Assembly (NCBI GenBank): GCA_964058845.1
Contig: CAXKVR010000008.1
Span: forward strand, 1-64,000
DNA: 64,000 nucleotides
Direction: 5' to 3'
From: Carex sylvatica
Taxonomy: Eukaryota > Streptophyta > Magnoliopsida > Poales > Cyperaceae
The position numbers and the translations under genes were made by a program. The notes beneath the pieces are model-generated. The model did no database searches. It was not told the origin of the DNA and saw only the letters and a program-made list of their open reading frames with translations. Shown piece by piece: positions 44,900 to 57,835 of the stretch (its first letter is position 1; every line of letters begins with the position of its first letter).

Positions 44900-46720
44900 A
44901 GATTATGTCTAAAGCTTGAACATATTTGAATTTGATTTAGAATGATAGAGAATTCAATTTGGGTTCGTTTGGAGTTGGTTTGGGTCAATTTGGACTTGAT
45001 ATGAATAAGTTATGAACCAAAAGGACCTATTTGTAAACATTTTTATCTTTTCAGGAACCTGCCTGTAAAAGAATTTTTATTAATTGAATTTTATTTAAAC
45101 TGAGAGTGAATATGGGCCCTGAGATCAGTTCTGTGCTTTGAGATTTGAATTATCATGTTATTAATAACAGTGCAGACATGTTTGGGTCTTTGAGATTCAC
45201 ATTTGGCTTTGAGATTCGGTTAAACAGGATTTTTATTAAACCCGGCAAGTGGGGCCCATGATACAGGAGGCAGTAAATTCATGAGATTATTTCGGGCCTT
45301 TGGATGAGATATATGCATCAAGAGCCGTGTTTTTTAATTTAAATTTCGTTTAGCGCCTTCATTAGGCGTATCTTATCGCATCAATATCCGTGCGGGTTCT
45401 GATGAACTTAATTTGCACGGGACACGTCCAGTCCCGACTAGGGCTCATCTCTCCGGTGGTACTCCGGCCATGAAAAACCTCGGGCCGCTGCAGTTCTCAT
45501 CGCCTTGGTCTTTGGAACACGCTGAGACACTTGTCGGTGAAGGTTGGTCACCGGAGAAGATGATTCTTGGTTGAGCTTGACATCATCGGTACCGATGGGA
45601 TTTAGTCTGGATTTAGTCTGATTTCCTTCAACACCTTCGCAATTTTCTTCAATCGAGTCGTTCATTATTTGAGAGCATGAAAGTTCAGAGGAGCATCGGT
45701 TTAAGATTTGATCAAACATTAATCACGATTCGAACTTCATAACCTTGATTCAATACTGAGCTGGTACTAACATGTGATACGGTGAGCTTGATTTGCAATT
45801 ACATGCTTCAAAGGAGTTGCATTACCTGACATATTGGAGACTTAGAAACATTTCACTTGGTCTTGAAGAGTCGGTTATGCATGATCACTTATAAAACATA
45901 ATTTGGAATTTTCTGAAATTTATATTTTTTTAATTCAGAATTTCATGAGACATTATATCAATTTTGGTTATGGGTGTTTAATATAAGGTGTCAAGGATAT
46001 CTATAACTGATTTTACAAAAAAATTTAGAATTTTATTTATATTTTTAAAATATTTAATTCTAACAGGGAGGGCATTATTGTCCATGTATTACAGAAATTT
46101 TGTATTTAATTTGAATTAATTTAAACATTTTATTTAGAACAAAATATAAACTCAAATGATGCAAATGAGATGTCCATTTTGATCAGCTTGGAATAATCTA
46201 TCTATCTGTAAATTTTATTTTGTACTTTAGTCCCTATAAAATCATCAAAAAGGCAATGCGGCCAGCACAAGTTATATGCACTATTTTCAGTATTTTCCAG
46301 ATTCAAATGTCCAACTTTGAAAATTCATTAAAAATCGAAATAAAATCATAAAAATGTAAAATTTATCTTGAACTTGTGTATTGTTTAGTCCTCTGTTTGA
46401 CTATAATTTTAGATTTACATTTGAGTCCTTGTTTTGGTCCAGGCCTGCTGTTTTGTCAGCAGAGGTCAAATCAGCCTTTTTGAAGGCATGGCTTGTGCCA
46501 GTGGTGCATGTACCACTAATGGCTGCTGATTTCAAGTCATATGTTACATAATTAACAATTCTCAAGTATTTTAATCATGATTAAAGGGCTGGTTAGGGTC
46601 AGAACCATGTTCAAGGGTTTGAAAACCACTGTGACAGTACCAATACACATGAGAATCAAATCAAATCATCGAGATTCAATATTCAACATTCTTAAAGCAT
46701 TTCAAGGGACTGTCAAAGCC
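44900..46720. other. Unassigned, probably retroelement-derived sequence
   Basis: GC content rises around 45240-45700. A 93-codon minus-strand frame (45438-45719) has no recognised domain. Texture and position suggest LTR or untranslated sequence of an old element, but no motif proves it. Confidence 0.3.
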
Positions 46721-46724
46721 AAGA

Positions 46725-47509
46725 TTTATGCAGAAAGGTCCCTGGTTTATACAAAACCGGCCTCTATACCAATAGATGGCAAATACAAACTAAATACCGA
46801 GGATGGTGAATCATTAGAAGACATAAACCAATTCCAACGACTTGTAGGAAAATTAATTTATCTTACGGTAACTCGTCCGGATATTTCATATTTCGTAAGT
46901 CATATTAGCAAATTTATGCATAATCCAAGAACACCACACTTAGAGGCCGCTAATAGAATATTAAAATATTTAAAAGGAACCCCTGGCAAGGGAATTTTTA
47001 TGAAATGCAATAACTCTAATGAAGTGTGTGGCTATTCCAATGCAGATTGGGCCAGAAGCTTTGATAGAAAATCGACAATCGGCTTTTGCACCTTTGTAGG
47101 CAGAAATTTAGTCACATGAAAAAACAAAAAACAAAATGTCGTGGCACGATCAAGTGCCGAAGCGGAATATCGTGCCATAGCATCCACCACAAGTGAGTTA
47201 ACATGGATCAAGCAACTCCTTTTGGATTTTGGAATTCAAATTCAATTGCCAATGCAAATGTTTTGCGACAATCAATTGGCACAGCATATAGCATCCAACC
47301 CAATGTTTCATGAGAGAAATTATACACATCGAGGTTGATTGCCATATCATTAGAGAGAAGATCCAATCAAAAGAAATTGAGACTCCGTTTGTAAGAAGTG
47401 GAGACCAATTAGCGGATGTCTTCACAAATGGTTTAGATCCAAAACCATTTCAACAAAATGTAGGCAAGTTAGGGTTAATTGATATTTACATGCCTAACTT
47501 GGGGGAGAG
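46725..47509 (+). pseudogene. Ty1/copia reverse transcriptase-RNase H fragment
   Basis: Frames 46577-47119, 47141-47338 and 47310-47525 together cover the end of reverse transcriptase and RNase H: FQRLVGKLIYLTVTRPDISY, HLEAANRILKYLKGTPGKGI, then [39 protein letters not shown] and LADVFTNGLDPKPF. A TGA interrupts [11 protein letters not shown] and a frameshift follows ERNYTH, so it is dead. A polypurine tract (TTGGGGGAGAG) leads directly into the LTR. Gag, protease and integrase are missing. Confidence 0.92.
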
Positions 47510-47786
47510 TGTTAAAAATAAATAGAATTAGGGACTCGTATTAGCCTCAGAGGACCCTCTTTGGGTATAGTTCATCATAGACTAAGTTAAGGAAATAAAG
47601 GGAGCAACTAAATTGGTATATAAAGTTACTCAACCTTTTTCCTTTTATAGAAAGTTACCGTTTATTTTCCAATAACTTTTTTTCTTCCTTTGGCTATATA
47701 ATGCCCACTGTACAAACAAATCAATACAAGAAATATATTTCTCTCATTTTCTCTACTGTCTCATATTACTAAAAATATCACCAACA
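47510..47786 (+). mobile_element. 3' LTR of the plus-strand copia remnant
   Basis: A 277-bp LTR begins TGTTAAAAATAAATAG right after the polypurine tract and ends ...AAAATATCACCAACA. A TATA-like 'ggctatataatgccc' lies near 47692. It pairs with the fragment at 44694. Confidence 0.85.
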
Positions 47787-47883
47787 GCCATAGGTTCAGC
47801 AGTAACAAATACAAAGTTTCAATACTGCCATTTGATAGTTCAAAGTTAAAAAATGAAAAATGCCAACAGCTGATACAGATTTT

Positions 47884-49735
47884 TCACTCGAAATCATCAT
47901 CTTTAATGTCATCTTCAGTACCATCTTCACCGTCATCATAACCGTCAGATTCACTTTCATCTGCATTGAACGCTCGTGCTCGACCTTTGGTTGTTATTCC
48001 ATCCTTCATTCGCTGCACACAGAAATATGGAAGACTTTAAATCAATTGAAATAGCAGAAATTTCTTGATTGATTAAAGAAGAAACTTTACCTTTGGACAA
48101 GTAGCCGTGTTGTGGCCCTCTTTTCTATGACAATAACTACAAGTTCGCATCTTCTTGGTGTCCTTTAGCCAAAGGGTTCAATATCTGGGGTTTTCTTTTG
48201 CCATTGCATTGTTAGACCAACGGATCCCCGAATTTAAGAGACTTTCCTGCTACACTTGGGGCATTCACTGCATTACCAACATCGCATTCATGTACCGGCA
48301 AAGCTACCCTTTGGTCGATTCCTTTATTGATTTTTGTTACCACTCTTCTAGCTCGACCATTCCAATGCGAGCTTTGTCATACGCGGCACGAGACTTGGCA
48401 GCCTCCTTAGCAACTCTTTGCATTATTTGCGTTAAGACATGAAGCATGACAGATTGCAGTTCCATATCTTGTCTATCTTTCAGGTTATTCTCGCTTATAT
48501 CTCTCTTTATGTTTGCATTAGAATTACGGGTCCACCTTTTTAGAATGTAATGTGGAGGAAGGAATGGCATCATCCCCACATGTTGCATCACTTGAAGTGC
48601 ATGAGAACATAAAAGTCCCTGAAACAAGAAACCTTTGCACTCACAATCAGCCCTACCATTTATTTTGTCTATGAGAACCATGTGTGTCGGCTTGTGCCAA
48701 TCGTACTTGGACTGAATTATTGCAGGACATACCTCATAGAGTTTTTCTTTCTCCACCTCATGGACCTGATACGCAGCACATCTCTTAAATTTGGCCTTAA
48801 AAAGAGAGTAGATGTTTCGAGTGTACACTTGTCGTGCTTCAGTTTCTATTGGATGATAAGACCATAGTGGTGGGATCTCATTCATTGATTGAAAATCCTC
48901 ATCACTCTCTCTCTCATAAACACGTTAGACCATTTTCTCAAATTTTGTGGCAAAATCATACAAGGAAGTATTTGGGTCCATCCAAATCTTTGTCAAAACA
49001 TTCATTCTCTTGTTTCTTTGTGTACTAGACAAGCCAACACAAAACATCTCACGAAAGCAGACTGGGGCCCATTCGTTGCGTTTCTCAAACATAAGGTTGA
49101 GGTATGAGTTATTTTCCATTCTGTACTTCTTAAGCATAGCACACCAATTTGTTTCATAATCTGTAATTGTCAAGCTTAAATTGATGACATCGACCAATTC
49201 ATCTTTAAACCCTTTGACAGATTTGTAAAGCGCCCCCAAGTTGTCTCTCGCTTTTCTCATCACATGCCTTAGACAACATCTATGTACTATATCTGCACCA
49301 AACACTGTCTCAATTGCCGCCCTTATTGCTGGGTCTTGGTCGGTAATTATAGTCTGTGGCTTCTTCCCACCCATTGCTTCCAACCATGTTTTGAACAACC
49401 AAAAAAAAGTTGCCTTCTTCTTATCTCTAGTGAGAGCACAACCAAAGAATATCAGTTGTCTATGATGGTTCACACCAAGGATCGGTCCCATAGGCATATT
49501 GTATTTGTTGGTATTATAGGTTGTATCGAATGTGATAACATCGCCAAACTCTTGATATGTCCTCCTCAATCGACCATCTACCTAGAATATATTTTTGACA
49601 ACATTATCCTCATCCAGCTCTATTGTGCAAAAAAATGAGAATCCTCCTGTTGCTTTCGCATGAAGTAATCTATCATTGAATTCACATCCCCCCAACTAAA
49701 TCATTAATCCCATTTGCCTCCAAATCATCCATTTA
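47884..49735 (-). pseudogene. FAR1-like / MULE transposase gene, inactivated
   Basis: On the minus strand, the DDE transposase domain lies at 49569-48925 (FGDVITFDTTYNTNKYNMPM, IITDQDPAIRAAI, HRCCLRHVMRKA). The SWIM zinc finger is CECKGFLFQGLLCSHALQVM (near 48640). A zinc knuckle, CSYCHRKEGHNTATC, lies near 48130, then an intron (about 48092-48013), then an acidic end (ESESDGYDDGEDGTEDD). Lesions are a 1-bp loss in a T run near 49634, TAG for Trp near 49590, TAA near 48923, TAA after VELEEW and a frameshift before the knuckle. FAR1/FRS proteins are transcription factors derived from Mutator-like transposases. Whether this copy was a host FRS gene or a transposon is not decidable, and no FAR1 N-terminal zinc domain is seen. 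Confidence 0.86.
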
Positions 49736-50460
49736 TCTACAAAGGAAATGGGGTACTTCTTAATAAGTAACTTATGTGTACATTATAAGAAATATAAAGT
49801 AATAACACTGCTGAGCATTACAGCAATAGGTTAATATTGAGAGAAAGGGTAAACCAGATGTCAGATTCATGCCAATAACAAGAGTAGCATTGGTACTAAC
49901 TGATAGCAGAATTGGAATTTGGTCTCGTTGGACTAATCTGAGAGCTCTATTGAATTTGTATTTCTTGCTAAACAGGTAGCAAGCCCAAATTAGGTCTCCT
50001 TAGCTATACTATGTGCGCATAAATTAGGTTTATAAGTATGAAATTTTATCTGTTTGGGAGTGTTTTTTTATTTAAACAGTAATTATTTGTACTTGCATTT
50101 TTTTTTGTTAAGAAATAATATTGCTGAGATCTGATGTATCTGAGAGTTATACTATTATTTTTACTTGCATTATTTTTATTTTTATCTTAAAGAATAAAAT
50201 TGCTGAGATTCAGACATATCTGAGAGATATACTGTTATAGTCTCCTTGGCTAAACAGGTAGCAACTAGCAAGAGAGAAAAATCCTAAAAATAAAAAAAAG
50301 AACTTGGTAATTGTTTTGGATTATTTCCTCAAATGTGCAATTTTTTTTACCAATTAGAAAAGCCAATTTGTTGAAATTTCTACAAAACCAGCTTGAAGCT
50401 GTTTGGTGCGACAGACTTTGAGCAGAAGAGAAATAAACAGGAAATTTCCAAATCAGTCCC
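49736..50460. other. Unassigned region left of the minus-strand copia element
   Basis: Two similar blocks 'attgctgagat(t)c...gacatatctgagag(a/t)tat' occur near 50120 and 50200, about 85 bp apart. No coding sequence is supported. Confidence 0.4.
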
Positions 50461-53400
50461 TGTTCTTTTTCTAAGAGAGATGTGAAGAATGATTTGTTAT
50501 TGAAATTTTTGCTCTATCTTTACAAGGGTATTGTACATGTGTTTATATAGGCTAAATTGTATATAGTCGTTGGTACATTTCCTATTTTACAGGATTCTAG
50601 ATTTGCTACATCTGAGGGAATAATCTAAATACCTAAATTGCCTTGATAGCTGTTAATTATATTCTGAATTATTTCTTCCCTAAATAAGCTAATGATGAGG
50701 ATCTTCTGAGGCTTTCATTCTTTATTTCTCAACACCCCCTCTCAAGTTGGATTCGGACAAGTTGAAAGAACTCAACTTGCACAAGATATTCTGAAAGCTT
50801 CCTTTGTCCAATGCCTTAGTTAATATGTCGACTAATTGATCATGACTTCTCACAAATGGAGTCTCAATTTCTCCATTCTGAACTTTTTCTCAAATGAAGT
50901 GACAATCCACCTCAATGTGTTTTATTCGTTCGTGAAACACTGGATTTGAGGCAATATGACGTGCAGCTTGATTATCACAATACATTGGCATAAGTTCTTT
51001 ACATGAGATCTTCATATCCGAAAGCAATTGCTTCAACCATACTAGTTCACTTGTTGTTGAAGTCATTGCTCTGTACTCTGCCTCTGTACTTGATCTTGCA
51101 ACTACATTTTGTCTTTTGCTTTTCCAGGTCACGAGATTCCTGCCTACAAATGTGCATTATCCAGTGGTTGATTTTCTATCAAAGTTTTCAGTCCAATCTG
51201 CATCAGAGTAGACGAGAATATTGTGAGTGTTATTTTTCTTCATCCATAACCCTTGTCCAGGAGATCCCTTTAGATACCTAATAATTATGTTTACTGCTTC
51301 TAGATGAGCGGTTCTTGGGGCATGCATAAATTGACTTACAGTACCAACAGCAAAGGTTATATCTGGTCTAGTTACAATTAAATAAATTAACTTGCCAACC
51401 AATCTTTGGTACTGTCCTATAAGGTTCACCACTTTCTAGTTCAAGTTTGTTGTTGGTATCCATAGGGGTATTAGCAGGTTTTATACCAATTTTACCTGTC
51501 TCCTTTAGTAGGTCAAGGGTGTACTTTCTTTGAGAAAGAAATAAACCTTTACTCGAGTGAGCAATTTCAATGTCTAGGAAATATTTGAGTTTTCTTAAGT
51601 CTTTAATGTCAAATTTTTCTTTGAGATAATTTTTTACAATTTTTATTTCTTCTTCACTATTGCCAGTGATAATTATATCATCCACATACACAAGGACAAC
51701 ATTGGTTGTGTTGTTTGAATGTTTAACAAATATTGAAGAATTTGCTGTGCATTTAACAAAATGAAGAGATAAAAGAGAGTGACTGAGTTTTGCGTACCAT
51801 GCTCGAGGAGATTGCTTAAGTCTATAGATTGATTTATTTAATTTGCAAACAAGATTGTAATTAGTCTTCCTTTGGTAACCAGGTGGTGAAGTCATATAGA
51901 CTTCTTCTTCTAAAGTGCCTTGAAGAAAGGCATTTTTTACATCCATCTGCGATAAACTCCATCCAGAGTTGACAGCAATAGATAACAGGGTTCTAACAGT
52001 GTTCATTTTAGCAACAGGAGCAAAGGTTTCTTGATAATCTATCCCATAGGTTTGTGTGTAACCCTTTGCAACAAGTCTGACCTTATACCTTTCTATGGTA
52101 CTGTCACTATTATATTTAATTTTGTATACCCATTTACAACCTACTGATTTTTTTCCTTTGGGTAATGACATTATGGTCCACGTGTTATTTTTCTCAAGAG
52201 CTTGAAGCTCTTCTTTCATTGCTTAGCACCAAGTTGGGTTGCTATTAGCTTCTTCAAAATTGTTTGGTTCAGTTTGTTTAGAAATAGATGTTAAGAAAGC
52301 TTTATGAGCAGCGAAAACTTTTTTATATGAAACATAATCTTGAATTGGATAACTTACATTATATGTGACAAAGTCACGTAACCTGGTTGATGATTGTCTT
52401 GACCTAGTTGACTTTCTAGTGTTATTATCATTTGCTTGGTGTTCTTCCCTTGAGTGTAACTCCTCTCCATTTTCTCCCCCTGAGCGTAACTCCTCTCCAT
52501 TTGCATCCGAGCAATTCTCGTGTGTTGTACCTTCAAAAAATGTTAGTTCTGAAAGCACAGTTTCATTTCTTGGTTGTTGATTTTGATTTTCTTCTTTTTT
52601 ATAGAATGGTTCATTTTCACGGAAGGCTACATTTCTAGAAATGTATAACTTATTGTTATTATAAGGGTCTAGGCATTTATATCCTTTCTTTTGTGATGAG
52701 TATCCAATAAATATAGTTTTTTATAGTATTTTTATCTAATTTATCTTGTCTTTTAATGTGTACAAAACACGTGCATCCAAAAACACGTAGATGGTATAAA
52801 TTCATTTTTCTTTTTGTTAGTATTTCTAACGGACTTTTATTATTTAAAATAGAGCTAGGCAATTTATTAATAAGATATATTGCAGTTAAAATAGCATCAG
52901 ACCAAAATATTTTTGGGACATTTGATTGAAATAAAAGAGACCTAGTGACTTCTAAAAGATGTCTATTTTTTCTTTCTGAAACTCTGTTTTGTTCAGGTGT
53001 ATTTATACATGTTGTTTGATGTAAAATTTCCTTTTGTTTTAAAAAAATCTGAAAAAATTCTATTAATATATTCAGTACCATTATCAGATCTAAATACTTT
53101 AATTTTGGTTTCGTATTGATTTTCGACAAGATTTGTAAATTCTTGAAACATAGAAAAAACTTCACTTTTTGATTTAAGGAGATAAATCCAAGTGGTACGT
53201 GAAAAATCATCAATAAATGTGATAAAATATCTAAATCCATTATACGAATCTACAGGTGCGGGTCCCCAAACATCAGAGTATACTAACTCAAATAATTTTT
53301 GGGTTTTACTATTAGATAATGAAAATGGTAGCCTAGTTTGTTTTGCAAAGCGACAAATATCACAAGAACTTGAATCTAAATTAGAAAAAGAAAATAACTT

Positions 53401-55293
53401 ATTTAAAATTTTATCGGACGGATGTCCAATCCTCCAATGCCACAGTTTATTTTGTTCTACATTACTAGCAAGGAAAACTTTATTTGAAAATTTTAAAATG
53501 TAAAGGCCATTTTCTAATTTGCCTTCACCAATCGTCATCTGTGTTGTTTTGTCCTGAAAAATCACAGCTTCAGATGAGAAAATCACATTATAATTTAAAT
53601 CATTAGTAATCTTGCTAATTGATAATAAATTATGGTTAAGTTTGGGTGAATACAAAACATTTGGAATATTTTTTGAAAATAAATTCATAGTTCCTATATT
53701 TTCAATAGGTATTTTGGCACTATTTGCAACAGTCACGTATTGAGGATTTTTTATTTTTTGTACATTATTTAAAAAATTAATGTTTCCAGTCAGGTGATCA
53801 GTTGCACCGGAGTCAATAGTCCAAGTATTATTTTTGTAATCATTTTGAAGATTATTTAGTACAATACCTGTAAATTTACCTGACTTACCCATTTTATTTG
53901 TGATTTGGGCTACAATCTGATCCACTTGGGCCTGGTTGAGAAGGAGGCCTGGTGTTGAATTCGGGTAGAGTTTAGACCCGTTTGTGGTGATTAAAGTCGA
54001 ACCCATTTGAGTTTAGAACCGAACCTGAATTCTCTTGACACCCGCTAGAAGCCGCGCACTTGACTTTTTCGCCTGTCTCGCGACTCCTCTCGCGATCCCT
54101 TCCGATTATTTTCGTCGGCTCTGTCTCCCTTTCTCTTCGTCAGAGATGTGGGTAGAGGAACCAGCATTGGTCCCTGCTGTGCCCCTCTTTCTTACAATTT
54201 TCGCACTTAACAGTGCTGGGTCCTCCTTGCATCTCCCCCTTACGGTTAGGGTTAGGGTTCTGGCGGTTCACAAAAAAAGGCTTGATTTTCCGATTGAGAG
54301 ATGGTTTGAGGGTTCATACAGACTCTACGAGATTCTTCTCGCTATATCATGGCTACTATGCTTCTAAGGGTTGGTAGTTCCTTTGATAACAGAATTTGGG
54401 CTCTAGCCGATTCATAGCTTGTGTCGAGACTAGAGAGAAATTAAAAGATTTGGTCGAGTTCTAAGGCTTTGAGGTCAGTTGTTTGAGTATAAAGTGCTAA
54501 TTCATTCCACTTGGCTTTTAAATCACCGAAATACCCGGTTACTGTTTTGGTGCCTTGCTTTAATTGAGAAATTTATTGTTTCAAGTGGAAAATGTATGAG
54601 AAATTGTGGTCTTGACCATACATCTCTTTGGTTTCGTCCCAAATTTCTTTGGCTGAGTTCATGTACATGAATAATCTAGCTATTTGGGGTTCCATTGAGT
54701 TTAGTAACCATGTCATGACAGTGCTGTCATTTTGGTCCCATTCTGGGCTGATTTGTTATGTATTGGTTTTTGGCTGAGTCCTCTCTGTAATGGTTTCTGT
54801 ACTGGTTTTTGTTTCTGTCAATTTCTCAGTTTTACCAGTGACATAACTCAGTTTACCTTTGCTGTGAAGTGTGAGATACACAGATCTAGCCCATGATGGA
54901 TAGTTTGTGCCGTTGAGCAGCGTGTTCGTGAGTCTCGGCATCTGTTGCACCTCTCCAGTGTGAGAATGGTGTCCGCTGAAATTTTCGCCATTGCTGGTGT
55001 CACGGTGCAGTTGCAACCTGTTTTGGTTGACAATATTTGAATTTCTGAGGCCTTTCAGTTTTGCTCTGATACCATGCTCTTTTTCTAAGAGAGATGTGAA
55101 GAATGATTTGTTTTTGAAATTTTTGTTCTATCTTTACAAGGGTGTTGTACATGTGTTTATATAGGCTAAATTGTATATAATCGTTGGTACATTTCCTATT
55201 TTACATGATTCTAGATTTGCTACATCTGAGGGAATAATCTAAATACCTAAATTGTCTTGATAGTTGTTAATTATATTATGGATTATTTCTCAA
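50461..55293 (-). mobile_element. Nearly full-length Ty1/copia retrotransposon
   Basis: The element lies between LTRs at 50461-50734 (274 bp, the 3' LTR) and 55075-55293 (the 5' LTR, shortened). The primer-binding site TGGTATCAGAGC (55074-55063 on the minus strand) matches initiator tRNA-Met and abuts the LTR. The polypurine tract GAGAGGGGG abuts the other LTR at 50735-50743. Domain order on the minus strand is Gag, protease, integrase, reverse transcriptase, RNase H, as in copia. The LTRs are very similar, so insertion was fairly recent, but the coding region is broken. A TSD is not visible because the right terminus has been altered. Confidence 0.93.
50877..54998 (-). pseudogene. Copia gag-pol, interrupted
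   Basis: Gag pieces are NGTNYPSWARSVYLTLHSKG (near 54900) and a CCHC knuckle CENCKKEGHSRDQC (54208-54164). Protease has WTIDSGATDHLTG and the GAG-pre-integrase has LWHWRIGHPSDKI. Integrase is at 53300-52680 (VYSDVWGPAPVDSYNGFRYF, TPEQNRVSERKNRHL) with a frameshift near 53000-53040. Reverse transcriptase runs 52219-51368 (WVYKIKYNSD, QMDVKNAFLQG, VLVYVDDIIITGN). RNase H runs to 50890 (ARSSTEAEYRA, MYCDNQAARHIASNP). Stops or frame changes separate most blocks, including a stop where Met-Lys-Glu-Glu begins near 52220. It is not capable of autonomous movement. Confidence 0.9.
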
Positions 55294-55520
55294 GATTGAT
55301 TCATCCCTAATTCGCACAGAATGAAGCAATTTCTCGTGCCATGGCATAGGAGGGCGGGTTTGAGAGAGAGAGGCACTTACCAGTAGTTAGTAGAGGAGAG
55401 GTGCTGTCGGGTTTGGTCGCCTTCCCGCGCAACTGAAACACTGAGGTGCAACTGAGGAGAGGAGGCGGGACAGACGAAAGGGAAGAGGGGGGGAATTCAA
55501 TTAATTCGTTTATCATCAGA
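55294..55520. other. GC-richer stretch right of the copia element
   Basis: A minus-strand frame (55516-55307) ends near a GTAAGT donor-like site and could be a lost first exon or 5' UTR. No protein family is recognised. Confidence 0.25.
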
Positions 55521-55524
55521 ACGC

Positions 55525-55725
55525 ATATCGCAAAGTAGATCGAACAGTTTTAAAAATAATAAAAAAATTCCAAAAAATATAAAATTTGGTCTCCAAGCAC
55601 ATATTAATTATATGGAGAACAAGATAAACGGTTCGGATTGACCGTTCGAATTTTAAAAACTCGAATATTGAACCGTAGCACTGTAGCTTTCTATGCAACT
55701 CATAGCACCCTAGCCTTACTCAATA
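55525..55725. mobile_element. Half of a Mutator-type MITE
   Basis: This matches the right half of the 61.3-kb and 25.9-kb elements: 'aaaatataaaatttggtctccaagcacat', 'tatggagaacaagataaacggttcggat' and an end 'gcaccctagccttactc'. The left half is missing. Confidence 0.65.
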
Positions 55726-56860
55726 CGTAGACTACATATGACAACAGAACCGTACCATCAACGCTAGTCCATAGAGTCCCATATAACAAAAGACATCAAG
55801 CAAACAAAACCCAACATCTCTTCTATGCTTTAAATAGAAAACAAGGAATACATGATCAAACATGAATTAAGTGTAATTAAAAAATGTAACTAAAGGTGGT
55901 TACACATGAATACATGATCAAAAGTAATTAAGTGTAATTAATGTGATCAAATATATTCACATTTGATGACATGATTAAATGGTGTGACCATCTACTCCGT
56001 ATGACACGACACTAATTTGAATCCCTGTCTCTCTCGACTTGTAAGGGTGTACCGTGCCGGAACAAGTCCAGTGGAATAAACCAAAGAATAATTCGACCGG
56101 ATGAAGTGGAATGGATTACCCCAAACATGGATGTAAGACGATTCCTCGCACCAACTTCTCGGTGTAACTTTTATGTTGCGACTTGCGAGTTGCAACTTGC
56201 TAGTAGACACTGTTAGCATAGTGACAAATGAATAAGTCGGGTTTGGTTCGGCGGGATAAAAAATTAGTAATTTGTGTATAATTCGGTACAATAAGGAAGC
56301 AAAAAAAAGGCCAGCAAAAAAAATAATATTTTTTTCAGATTTTTCTGACGAGTAATTCGTGATTCACATTTTATATACACATTTTATTTGCAAATAAAAC
56401 GTATTATATGTTTTTTTTTGCGTTTTATTCGGAGTTCAGTTCGGAAAGGTCTAAAAAACAAATATACCGCGTATATTGTTACTATGATTGTTAGAACCAG
56501 AGTAACTAGATACGCAATTAATTCGCGACTTATTCGCATTTAATTTGTTTTTTCAATGTTTTCGAACTAAATACCGAACAAAACGCAAAAATAAAAGTGT
56601 ACAAAACAATCTAACTTTTATATTTATGTTCTGCACAAGGTGAGAGATCCGTCATTGACAGCTGATTATATAGATTTTATGTTGCATGGTCCGCGATTTT
56701 GAATATATATATTGTGGATTTTAAGATTCGTGTTAGCACTTAGAAGGAATATTCATTATTTCTCTTAGCAGAGCAATTTAACAAGCTTTACCCCCAAAAC
56801 ACAGTACAGCGCGAACTCTTGGGTGCAGGGAATATTCATTATTTCTCTAAGCCCCCCTTC
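55726..56860. other. Intergenic region, nothing recognised
   Basis: AT-rich sequence. The minus-strand frame 55992-56291 has no recognised features. Confidence 0.4.
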
Positions 56861-56881
56861 AATCATCACAAATTTCACAAA

Positions 56882-57097
56882 ATGAGGCAGCTCTTTCTTC
56901 TTGTGAGGCTAAGGCCGGTTCAGCGCACATCTAGATCATGTTATTACATGGCAACATGGCCTTATCACGTGCCTTCCACGTGGAGGGAGTCAGTGGCGAT
57001 CTCTGCGCTCACAGTTCGGTACATCTGTAGGGAAACCATTGGAAAATGGCGGATTCGGGACATTGCATATATGATCAAATATCACATCAAGCTTCAG
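56882..57097 (+). other. Diverged copy or alternative form of lipase exon 1
   Basis: The frame from ATG 56882 ends at a CAG|GTTAGA donor in phase 0. It encodes VPSTWRESVAISALTVRYIC then RETIGKWRIRDIAYMIKYHI. This parallels exon 1 of the lipase gene 1.5 kb downstream (PPSTWLEGLTVATRTVLLAC, GETIGKWPIGDLAFGINRQM). The donor phase equals that of the real exon 1, so it could splice to exon 2 at 59457 and give an alternative N-terminus (MRQLFLLVRLRPVQRTS...). Equally, it may be a relic of a partial tandem duplication. The conserved GKWPIGDLA is degraded to GKWRIRDIA, which favours decay or divergence. Confidence 0.65.
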
Positions 57098-57835
57098 GTT
57101 AGAATGTGCATGGTTTATATTTAATTTGATGCTTTATTTATTTGAAAAACTAAAATAATTTGACAATTACACGTGAATATTTGATCATATTTGTGAATTA
57201 ACATAGTATAGTATTAGACTTATGTTTGAGTCCGTGGCCTGGTCAATATATCATATAAACAACCAATTCGATGAAGGTGATGGTAGCAGCTGCAGTACTG
57301 ACTACAGCCACAATCACCATCGATCGGATCCTTCTTTTAATCAGGTTGGTACATAATAGAAAAATAAAATAAAAATACAACACTACTTGCTACGCATACC
57401 GCATACCATAGTACCAGTTTCCATAAATTATGAAAATTGTCACGGTATGTTAATTACATTGTGACCAAACGTCGTGTGTCCGGTCGTGTACTAGCCAAAC
57501 TTTTGGAGGGCTGGGCATAGAGTAAATTTCGCAAATAATTTGAGCATGTTTTTCATCACGTTCCTTCCTTAGCCATTAATCCAAGATTAATACAGATTGC
57601 CATCTAATTCTGGACTAAGAAATCTCTTAATTTCCGCGTTCGATCTCTTATGAAATATTTCATACTAAGATAATCTAGCAGCTAAGAATATCGCCAAATT
57701 CTTAACCGCAACACTTTCACGGCACAATAATAGCCACGGCAGATCTCATTCTATATTTAATTGTTGGATTGGGTCCCAACTTCAAATCCAATAATGTGAC
57801 GAGGACCCACCAATTTGATTAGTACAGCTGGAGAG

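Noticed and set aside
45438..45719. 93-codon minus-strand frame as a gene
   Set aside because: No domain, promoter or splice context was recognised, and the surroundings look retroelement-derived.
55307..55516. Minus-strand frame as first exon of the FAR1-like gene
   Set aside because: It is separated by a whole copia element and has no family match. Only a donor-like GTAAGT supports it.
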